A stretch of DNA of 64,000 nt from Polytrichum commune (lineage: Eukaryota > Streptophyta > Polytrichopsida > Polytrichales > Polytrichaceae): the NCBI GenBank assembly GCA_950295325.1, contig OX485804.1, forward strand, positions 27,714,001-27,778,000, read 5' to 3'. This document shows positions 49,357-59,400 of the stretch, piece after piece. Below the pieces are notes generated by a model. That model was not told the origin of the DNA. It did no database searches and saw nothing but the letters and a program-made list of their open reading frames with translations. How positions within the stretch are numbered: position 1 is the first letter of the stretch; every line of letters begins with the position of its first letter. Made by a program: the position numbers and the translations under genes.

Positions 49357-52300
49357 ATGCTTCGGTGGACGGATGATGAGTCACGAGCCATGAGGCAAGG
49401 TCAGGAGGAGGTGGACATGGTGACTAGTCCAGCTCACCAGATTGTGGTGCCACGTTGGCGAGGGGATCTATCGGGAAGGGATCTATCTGGAAAGGATGAG
49501 GTCCAACTTCTCCCGGGAGGCAGGCTTGGCTTGGCCATGGCCGTGGCGACCATGGGATCGCTCAATCTGGGCTCCCAGCTACTTGGCCTGCAAATTGGGT
49601 GGAAAAATCATCGACAACAAGGTCCCCCAAATTTCAGCAGAGTCATCATCACTTCCCATGTGAGCTGAATTTTTGTGAGCACGAATGGGGGGTTTGATGA
49701 TTTGTGTGTTTTCCTGGGAACTCTGAAGGTTGATCAATCTGCTGTCATAACATTCGTAAGTGATGTAGTGGGTTTACCCAACCCTAGACAAGTAACAGCT
49801 TGGAGAGTATAGTTACACTCGGTGTGATTCTATTATTTTTTGGCAAGATGTTTAAGTTGACAGCTGGTAGATGGGAAAAGGCTTCGTCCAAAGATATTAG
49901 GTAACAATTAGATTGGTGACGACTGATGAGGCCTTAATGCCACTTGACTGTGCTTGGCATTCTTAGATGTAATCACTGGACCTCGATTCTGGAAATTTAT
50001 TCGTGAAGCTAGAATCATAGAAAGAGATTGTCCTTCCACATTCTTAAGCCTGCTACGGTGATGCAGGTGAGAGCAAGAGTTGAAGACGAGAAGAAGAAGA
50101 ATGGGGTTGTGATTACCGGTGGCACAAAAGGGTTGGGATACTCGTTGGCTCGTGAATTCTTGGCTAGGGATGAGAAGGTTGTCATTTGTGGACGCAACAA
50201 GGATCGACTTCATGCTGCTGTGAATGCATTACAGGATGAGTATCATGGTGCAACCATCCATGGCATACAATGTGATGTGTCGAGTCCGTCTGATGTTGCT
50301 GCCTTGGCCTCATTTGCAGTGGAGGAACTTGGGACCGTCCATTTCTGGATAAACAATGCAGGTATGTTCTTATGTTCTTATGTTCTTACATGCATACCTA
50401 TGTGCTAAGGTTCCAGATCTTCGAATTCGTGAAGTTGAAAGAGCTCTCTTATAATCTTCAAACTTCTTCAGTGAGTAATGTATGTTGAAGAATCGATGAA
50501 TTCACAGATTCAAATTACTTCTCTTCTGAAGTGAACATGGAAGATAAATTGCACTTTTTGTTTTGCTGAAGAACTAGACAGTGCAGCGATTGATGGATGG
50601 GATAATAACTCATGAATTTTGTTAGAACATCCGTATTGTGTTTGTATCTGACATGCCTTACATACCACTTTGGGTTCAGAATCTTCGCATGGCCGAGGTT
50701 GAGGAAGCTTTAAGGTTAGAGCAACTCCTATGGTTTATTGTAAAATGATTCTCTCAATGATCGGCTTTCAAAGTTTTTTGGGCCAATACCTCATGCTCAT
50801 CCCACCCACAAAGCCTCTAAACCCCTCCCCACTCGCACGAATTCAGGTCAAGGGCACTTTAGCGGGTTGTTTCTCTCTCAATAATTGGTGGGCGAAAAAT
50901 TGTAGGATATGTATGGACTTTATGTGTGAGATGAGCATGCGATATTGGACCAACAAATTTTGAAAGCCGATTATTGAGAGAATCATTTTACAGTGAACCA
51001 TAGGAGTTATTCTAACCTTTAAGCTTCTTCAGTGAACAATGTATGTTGAACAGTCATTGAACTCGCAGATTCAAATGTACTTCTCTTCCCAAATGGACAT
51101 GGAAGATAGAATGCAAGTTTGGTTTTGCTGAAGAGCAAGAGAGTTCAAGGATTGTGGGTATAAATACATGAATAATCTATGTTAGGACATCAGTATGGTG
51201 TTTGTAGCTGAAATACCTGACAGCCTAACGGGAGCTAGACGAGTTTAAGAAGCAACTCAAAGAAGTGATAATTAAAGGTTACATTAAGTTGAGTAGATCA
51301 CCTATGGTGCACCCGTCCTCTTCGTGGAGAAGGAGGGCAAGTTGAGGATGTGCATCGACTAGCGGGCCTTGAATAAGGTAACCGGACTTGGTGAGATCTT
51401 CAAAAAGTTCATCACACAAATGGAATGCAGGGGAAGTCACAAGCAAGAAATTACTCGCCGATGTAGAAGCTACCGAGATAGTGAGGGTTAGCGGTACAAA
51501 TGTATTGGGGTCTCTCCTGTGCTGCAGAGAAGCCATTCGTCTCATGCGGCTACAAGAGCCCAGTCCCACGGCTATCTATCACATTTTCAACATGGGATTC
51601 TCACGATGGGGTGCCAATTTCACCAAGTCTGCGTGCACACACAAGATGACCAAAGTGGCCTTGACTCAGCTTACTCGTTCTCTCACCAAGGAGTTACAAG
51701 CAGCAGGTGCACATTTTCCACCCATTCATTTGCTTTATGATTCTCCACACTTTGTGAGGGGATTCAGAGTTTCATACAATGTGTGCTCATTGCTAAACCC
51801 TATACTTCTACCATCAGATATAATGGGTGGCTTAAACCCAAGGCCTTAACCCGGATCCCATGGGGACTCTGAGGTTAAGCTGCCTAAGGCCGAAATAGGA
51901 CTTGGATGGGTCACCTTTCTAGCGCTTTTGATTTCCAGTGCACCTTACCACCTATGATCCACCCAATCATTGTTGGGGTATCCGGGTGAATCGGATATTT
52001 TCAACCAACCATGTGGGAACCTAGGGGCTTTGCCCTTGGGGGAGATAGGGGCCGGCTGGCTTGTCCACACCCGTTCAAGGTGTTCACCTTCAAAAGGAGG
52101 CAATAGTCTTTGAGGGCACTCTAGTTTAGGGATTACATACAAACTTACACCAACTCAAAAATGGAGCTACACCATAATTTACGCCGGTGGCAACATCGGA
52201 GTCGTCTTTCTTTCTCTCATCGGCTATCAGCTTTTTTTGCATCACTGTTCTTCATGGTAGTAACAATGTTTTTTGTTTGCTTTACATTCTCCCCCCTGCA

Positions 52301-52627
52301 GGTCTAAGCAGCATAGGTGTGCACAATTTATCTCCAGGCATGGTTCTCACAGATTTATTATTGAAGGACTCGACACCAATTGCGCGCCGATTCTTCAACA
52401 CATTGGCTGAAGAGCCAGAGACTGTGGCAGCAGACTTAGCACCACGTATACTTTCAATCCAAGGAACAGGGCAGAGTATCGAATGTTTATCCCCCCCTTT
52501 GGCCTTTGTAAAAGTCGCCTTAGGATTTCCTCAGATTATCGCAGGTGGACGCTTCTTTGATAAGGAAGGGAACCGCGTGCAGGTCGATGGAAACCGGTAT
52601 CAAGAGAATGGTGTAAAGATTCTGTAA
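49357..52627 (+). CDS. NYC1/NOL-like short-chain dehydrogenase, catalytic Tyr replaced by His
   Basis: Related to plant chlorophyll(ide) b reductases NYC1 and NOL, which reduce chlorophyll b at thylakoids. Exons 49357-49659, 50067-50361, 51431-51706 and 52302-52627 join in phase to 399 residues. Signatures: cofactor motif ITGGTKGLG, VICGRN, CDVSS, WINNAG, TNVLGSLLCCREA, SPGMVLTDLLL, EEPETVA and GGRFFDKEGNR, the last four being family-specific. At the active site the usual YxxxK reads HKMTK: Lys is kept, Tyr is His, and a Ser lies 13 residues before it. The segment between NM and that Lys has the same length as in NYC1, so this is a substitution, not a misaligned gap. Exon 1 (a 101-codon candidate plastid presequence) is the least certain part; in-frame ATGs further in are possible. 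It may be a divergent reductase or a non-catalytic partner. Confidence 0.82.
50408..51225. repeat. Tandem duplication in intron 2 of the NYC1/NOL-like gene, second copy split by a MITE
   Basis: Copy 1 (50,408-50,663) and copy 2 (50,670-51,225, less the MITE) share gatcttcg/aatcttcgca, cttcttcagtga..aatgtatgttgaa, cagattcaaat.tacttctctt, aacatggaagata.aatgca, tttggttttgctgaagag.aagagag and catc.gtat.gtgtttgta. Copy 1 shows the sequence without the insertion. Confidence 0.75.
50714..51017. mobile_element. MITE with GGTTAGAGCAACTCCTATGG termini
   Basis: 304 bp with inverted repeats of about 60 bp (ggttagagcaactcctatgg at the left; ccataggagttattctaacc at the right, then on both sides gtaaaatgattctctcaat.atcggctttcaaa). 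It is flanked by TTTAA on both sides (50,709-50,713 and 51,018-51,022), compatible with a TTA or TAA duplication. A fragment of the same terminus is at 54,282-54,318 in a SPAG6 intron. Confidence 0.8.
51232..51383 (+). pseudogene. Ty3/Gypsy reverse-transcriptase fragment, broken
   Basis: Translates to the classic start of a Gypsy-type RT domain: ELDEFKKQLKEVIIKGYIK, then SRSP, and after a one-base frameshift YGAPVLFVEKEGKLRMCID, a TAG in place of the usual Tyr, and RALNKVT. One frameshift and one in-frame stop make it dead, and no integrase, protease or LTR is seen nearby. It lies in intron 2 of the NYC1/NOL-like gene, ending 47 bp upstream of the exon 3 acceptor. Confidence 0.85.
51800..52230 (+). 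repeat. Dispersed repeat I, forward copy in intron 3 of the NYC1/NOL-like gene
   Basis: The longest copy; matches 37,255-37,560 (same strand) and 17,510-17,790 (opposite). Landmarks: gatcccatggggactctg, aagctgcctaaggccg, gatccacccaatcattgt, caaccaaccatgtgggaacc, ggctggcttgtccacacccg, ttcaccttcaaaagg, gcaacatcggagtcgtctttc. Confidence 0.65.
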
Positions 52628-53478
52628 AGTAGGCTTGTTGAAGCATATCAAAGTCTGAAGATGAGTTGAATGCTAGTTCTTAGAGCATTTTCAACATGCG
52701 TAATTTTATTTTGCAGCATGCCAATTGTTCTCACCAGAACTCCAGTCAAGCTCTTGGGCCAATTGTTCACTGAATTCAGGATGAGTAGGTAGCCATAGTC
52801 ACCAGTAATGTAGACTAGGTGGCTCTTTTTCAGAAGAGATGTTCAACTGATTAAGCGTTGTAAGGGATGCCAACCATTAAAGACGCCTGATCTTATTTCC
52901 TACTTTCATGCAGGTCAAAACCATAGCCTAATTCTGATATTGAAGAGTTGCAGGACAATGTGGATCTCTTGCTTAAATTGTAGATGATTTCTTAATATCC
53001 TAGGATATGACTAGGCTTCCAAATTTGTCAAGTGGTCATTTATGATCTACATAAGTAGATGATCTATATAGATAAATAGTATGATAGATAGTTGTAGCAT
53101 CATTTTAAGGACTTGACTATGTAGAGAAGCAATTGTGAGAGCCACCCTAAGTTTTCTTCCAGCGTATATAAATGTATGTACAAGAGCCAAATGTTTTGAA
53201 ACTAAATGTGGCAGCGCGTGAAACAAGCAAAGAGAACTCAGCCTAGCACTTGTATAATATGTTATATCTGGAATGACACTCATAATGTAAAATTTACAAG
53301 TCCGCCATGTCAACAAACCACTGCATTTTGAGATCATCACGAGTAGAGTACTCCTTCGTCGAGGTGTTGTCACACCACCCTAGCTCTGATCTCAAGTGTG
53401 AATAGGACAGGAAGGAAAGGAAAGGCAATTAGTTATCACTAGGTAAGGTATTGTCAAATCGCAAGAAATAATTAAAAC
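52628..53478. other. Short intergenic interval, convergent 3' ends
   Basis: Between the stop codons of the NYC1/NOL-like gene (+) and SPAG6 (-). It contains gatctacataagtagatgatc, a small imperfect palindrome at 53,044-53,066, and otherwise AT-rich sequence without recognisable features. Confidence 0.35.
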
Positions 53479-56400
53479 TCAAAACTTCCCGGAAGTGAGC
53501 TTTTGGAGGAGGATTTCAGAGTATCCGGGTGAATAGTAGTGCACAATCTCGATGGGATAGGCACTGTTTACGCTATCAATGAGTTCCTTAATCTCACTCC
53601 CTGCTTCCACGGCAATCTCTTGCATCTTTGCAAAACTGCCCGAGGTCACAAACAACGTCTTGGCATCTTGGTCATGTGGCACAACCTTGGCAATTTGTGA
53701 CAACACATACTTGAGAATGCCTTCGGGTAGCGGAGGACCCTGTGGCAGACCATGAACCAAAACTAGTCAGATATCTGTTATGAGTTGCATATGAGAGGAT
53801 GCTCAAAGAGGAGGTTGTGCACATTTTCCATGAGGTATGCAGGTGCTATTCGGTTACTTTTCTTCATCAGACACCTATATTTGAGTAGTGTGTGGTTTGG
53901 TCATTCAAGGAAATGTCTCAAGGTGCGCCATTCAAGAGGTCTCATGCAATTCAACCAGAGTTTTGGTCAAGAGTTTGTTGTGTGGATACGAGACTTCCAT
54001 GCTTGATAGGTTTTTGGTGCATGCTAGGAGTCGGTGTGGAGGTTTAAACGAAGAATATTCTATATTGGTTCATGGAGGTCCAAACTCAATTTAGCACCTC
54101 TTAACATATATGCAAAATGAGTTTGGCTCTCAATGAACCAATCTAGAATGTTTTTCATTCACACCTCCACACAAACTTTTAGCATGCACCGAAAACTTAT
54201 TGAACATAGAAGGTGTCATATGCAAAACAACCAACTCTCAATTTAAACACCAGTTGAATTCAAAAGGACGTCTCTAACATGGAGATAGTCATTTTACAAT
54301 GATAGGAGTTGTTCTATTGGTCATAGCAACAATGTTGTGATGTTAACTACACTTGAGGGCATTGGAGTCATTCTCTCGCGGCATTCAAGGAAACGTCTCA
54401 ATGTGCGTCATTCATCAAGAGGTTCCATGCAATTCAAAAGTGATTTCTTGGTTGAGCATAGGACATACTGCACATGTGAATTGCAATTTCATAGTTCGTA
54501 TGATTGCAATCCGGAGGGAATTAAGTTCGAAACCTACTTGCATAATGGAGTCAAGTGCCGGGAAGTGTGTGAGGCGATCACAGATGCCCTTGATGGCCTT
54601 CTTGCACTTTGTCTGCAAGTCTTCACTACTCGTCTTGGAGATGAAGCCATTCACCAACGCCGGCAGCACATCCTTCTCAGCCACCGCCTTCGCATGGTTG
54701 GGAGAGTGTCGCCCAATTTGGCCGAGCGACCAAGCACTCGCACTCTTGATATGGTCCTCGACTTCTGTTACAAGTGCATCCAAAAGTGGTGGAATTCCCT
54801 CCGAAGCTATCACTGTGAGAGCCAGCGTCTCGGAGAAGGCCGCGATGTAACCCAAAGCCATCACTCCTGCAAGGTACAAGGTATCCAATGAAATTGAATT
54901 AGCAAAATAGGCACCACTAGCATTTGAGTCCTATGCAATCGTCCCACGTCGATGAAAGAACAATGCAAATTTACCATTGTGCTAGATTTGCAAATTTTCT
55001 AGGTGCATAGGACAAGTTTCCAGTGATGTATGTCAACTCTTAGCTTATAGTAAGATATCTATGTATCATCATATGAGTCTTAAGTAACCATCATACGTTG
55101 GTGAAAGAGCAATACAAATCTACCACTATGACAGATTTGTGGATTTTGGAGCGACATAGGACGTGGTTTTCAGTGATGCAAGTCAATTGCCCATGACTTG
55201 AATGCTTGTAATGTATGTGAGACGATGATGACAAGAAAGATAATGATGTTCTACAATATTTTATTTGATGTTGATTGGATGAGTGTTGGACTTGAAGTCT
55301 TTTGAGACATGATTTAATGTTGCACTTTCTATACAAAGTATTTGTGAAGGTGGTACTTAGTAATTTTTCACTACAAGCGTACAAGTCTTGGGCAATTGAC
55401 CTACGTCATTAAGAAATCATCTTACGTCACTGAAAAATATACAAATCTACCACAGTGGTAAATTTGTATATTTCTTCTAGTGACGCGAGATGATTGCCGA
55501 GGATTCATATGCTTGTTGTGGTTTTAGGTTCGAAGTTTGTTGGTGTAAGGTATGCGGGTGTTATTTGGTTACATTTCCTAATTGGACACCTATATTTTGA
55601 TTGGTGTGTGGTTAAGTGAGTATCAAAAAACAAACACCATAAAAACACATGTTTAAAAGTTGTTGGACTACATCGTCAAATTTGATTAACTACTTTACAC
55701 TCGATTGTGAACACAATTGGGAGAACTTACGTGGGTCGGTTGGGAGGCAACTTGATGAGTAGTGAGAGTATGGCAGGTGGCAACTAATGTTATCTTTCTA
55801 ACTAAACTAGTAAGTAACATTGACAATATTTCATCTACACATGTCATTTGGCTTTCGGGTTTTATTTTTATTTTTTATGTGTATGTATAATATGTGTGCG
55901 TGTGTATGTGTATTCTTCATAACATTACTGAGCTGATGAGTGTGTTCATAGGCCTAACAAAAAAATTTGAGAACAAAGACTCCAAATGTCAAAATTCCAT
56001 TGCTTCAAATTGAATATGAAGTCAAGGTAGCTGAGCATTGTTTTCTTTTTTTTCATCGTCATTCTTATTCTCATCTTTATTTTCATTCTTGTCATCTGAG
56101 TGTCGGTGAAGATGGTGGGGAACATTAGACATAGACATCATATACAATGTTGGGAGAACAGAGGTTCTTTAACACTTTGCTCGACTGCAAATCCATAATG
56201 ACACAGTGTTGCTTCAACTCTGCACCCAGCTTTGAAAGCTGAAGTTCACTTCAAGTCAGAAAAAAGTCGATGAAAATGATGACTAACAAACCTGGCAGGC
56301 GCTCATTGCCAACGGTGTCACGGATATTCTCCACCAGAGCAGCCACTCCACCCGTGGCCACAACAAGCTGTGCGAGCTCTGGTGTGTGCTTACACACTTC

Positions 56401-59400
56401 ACGGACCACAGTGGCCGAATTGCGTCTCACCATGGGATCAGTGTCCCTCAACAACAAATAGATTTTCGGAAACACGTCGGCCGCCACTATCACCTGCAAC
56501 CTCAAATCCTCCCTCACATGTGATTTAAGAACGTCAAAGAATGCTACTGCCATTCCACGTACGCCAGCAACTTCAATTTTGTATGGCTTCATTAAACCTT
56601 AAAACGTCATCATATCAGGTTCGAGGGTTGTGTACAGTAATAAATTTACCGTACTAGCCTTTGTGTATATTCGCAATTTGGAAAAAAAATTGAAGGGTGG
56701 TTGAATACTAATCAAGTGCGACAGGGGCAAGTACCTCGGCTAGGTCCAGAGTGTGCTTTGCAATCTGTGCTAAGACAGCACAAACCTGCAGGCGCACGAG
56801 TATAAAATCAGGACGACATTGAATGTTGACTGCCAAGTTGCATCAAGTTACAACCCTGAAATTTTTCAACACACATTGCTGCATCGCTTGGGAGAAAGTG
56901 GCCACTGCACTTCTCAATAAATGGGAACAGCAGATATAATGAAAAACGTAAGTAGAGCATGTAAATTGAGTGTGAAACCTTCAAGCCCTAATAAGAGGAA
57001 AGGATATGACCCCACTCTCCCGTACGTTTCACCAATAATAAATATGCAGATTTCAAAATCTCAGACTCTCTTGTCAACAATATTTATATCTCAAATGGGA
57101 AGACCTTCAGTATCTTTAATAAGAATCGCCTTCATTAAGAAGAATACAAACAGAAATGGCTAGACTCACAAGCCCAAGTGGCGAGTACGAATTTAAAGCT
57201 TCATCTCAACATCCCCAGAATCAGTCGTGTGGGAATGTCTCAAGACATGGAGGACCAAAATGAAGTCTAGAGTGTCATAGTTTGTACCAGCGTTTGACTG
57301 GTGTCATCTTTTTTGATACCATTTGGATATCTATAATGACGATTTTCACATTTTTTTTTCTTTATTACCGATACTGTACGGGTATTTGAGGATTTTTTTT
57401 GTTCGACATCTTTCAAATCTAGGTATATATTATGCAAAAAAACCTTCATATCTGGGTAAACCCATCTCAGTATCAATATATATGATCAAGAATGGTAGTG
57501 TTGACCCAAATAATAACTCAGGCGACAAAGATTCTCTCGCCTTGGAATTCCCATCAAACTATCGATATACGAGGGTTATTACGATTTTGACACCTACGGG
57601 TAGGTCCTTTGATGCCATTATTGATATTGATTGTTGATACCATGCATTCACCTATACACAAGACCAACATCGATGTGTACGATTCTTCTTAGCACACATC
57701 GTTAATTCAAGATGGAAATCGTGGAGCGAAGCACGGACGAGAGAAACATGAGTGGGGAAGACGTCACCTCTCTCCTCAACTTGGCGTCCCCATGGCTCAC
57801 AAGAGGTGCAACAAATGGCACAGTGCCTGCATCCACAATTCCTTGAGCAAGCTCGGGAGTATGCTTCGCAATATCAGCCAACGTACAAGCGGCCGTACGT
57901 CGGAGTGATAGCTCAGGTTCCTGCAACCACACATGGCCAACAACGAGTACGCTAAACAAAATTTTTTGTAGTATCATATAGTATTTTATGTCACTGTGGT
58001 GATTTTTTGAATGACGCTTCTCATGAATAAGTTTACAAGTACTGTCGATGGATGATTGAAATTTCAATGAAGTCCACGCCAATTATTGAAACAAACTTTG
58101 GGTATATTCTGCATCCGGAACAATTGTGTAATGAAATATTGTCATAGACAATTCAAATTGGGTTGAATAATCACTTAGTAAGTGACAGTAAAATTATTGC
58201 AACATTGTGAATCTATAGTGCCCAATTCTCTTTACAAGGAATGACAAAGAATGCTAGGTTTACATTTAGTGTTTGATGACACTCTTCAGTCGGTTTACAT
58301 TTAGTGTTGAGCAAGACAAAAGGAATTGGTGACACTAAGCACAACATTTGGTGTGGTAACTTACGTTGAATTTGAAAACATCACAAAACAATGAGAATCT
58401 ATTGTAGCATGTAGTGTCCTTTCAATTTTCGGGCGATTTTTTTAGTATAACACATAGGCAGTACGTACTCTACCACATGTGGAGGGACTCAGAAAGGGCA
58501 GGGACTCTCCTCGGCAAATGGTCTCTTTATGTATAGCTTAGATAAGGTAGGGAGACAGTGCCAAAACCATCAGTTTAAGCATTTAGTGTGGACTATTATT
58601 ATATTATTAAATTCTAAATGACTCTCTTCATCAATGGAAAGGGGATTCCAACGCACCAAAATGTGCCTTACTTGAATAATTGTATGTAAAAGTTAGTTGT
58701 GTTGGTAGATGATTCAAAAGCATCGTCACAAAAAATTGTCAAGGTATGGTGGCGAGCATTCTCATTATCAACATGTACTTATCGTGCTAAATTTAGTGTG
58801 TTGGTTTTGAGCGAGATGATGGTTTCAGCATGTGCGCTTGTGTGTGAGAGAGAGACAAAGATGGGCATGGCTATGCACGTAAAATTATTTAACTCGGTCA
58901 TTGAGTTATCACTCCGTTTCTTAACATACACCCCTACTTGCTATCTACGCATCGGGGAGCTTACTTGGCTCAATCATTTTTGCCCCTTGGAGGTACCAAA
59001 CTCATTAATGTATTAGGTGCCTTAAAGATTTGCAAAGTTATGCTCAAAGTATACATGTAGCCACGAGATATGAGGACATGATTGACCGATGTTATATGCA
59101 AGCAATGACTAGAATGGGTGCATTCCTCTAGCACATCGTACCTTTTTTGATTTGCAGTGTTCAACTCCTACTTTGAGACATAGAAATGAGAGGTTCTACA
59201 TCATTTATTCCATGTGTGGACTTTGAAATAATGTGGATAATAAGTAGATTGGACGACATCAATTTTGAGAGGCCTTAAGATAGAATAGACCATGTAAAAT
59301 AGTGTTATTTTATCAACAAAATCACAAGTGGCATGATGTGTCACATGGCTTGGCATGATTCATGATTCATGAGGCCTTAAGAAAATGTGATCATGACAAG

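Noticed and set aside
49440-49580. Minus-strand frame as the first exon of HIBADH
   Set aside because: Its donor leaves the wrong phase for the GLGNMG exon, and its translation is not presequence-like. The exon at 48609-48511 fits both in phase and composition.
49357-49668. 103-codon plus-strand open frame as a stand-alone gene
   Set aside because: It has a good GT donor at 49,660 in phase with the next SDR exon, so I used it as exon 1 of the NYC1/NOL-like gene, while noting that this part is the least certain.
51279-51569. Minus-strand open frame of 96 codons
   Set aside because: Antisense of the Gypsy reverse-transcriptase scrap and of the SDR exon.
54337-54891. Two overlapping plus-strand open frames of 184 and 165 codons
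   Set aside because: Antisense of the SPAG6 exon 54866-54538.
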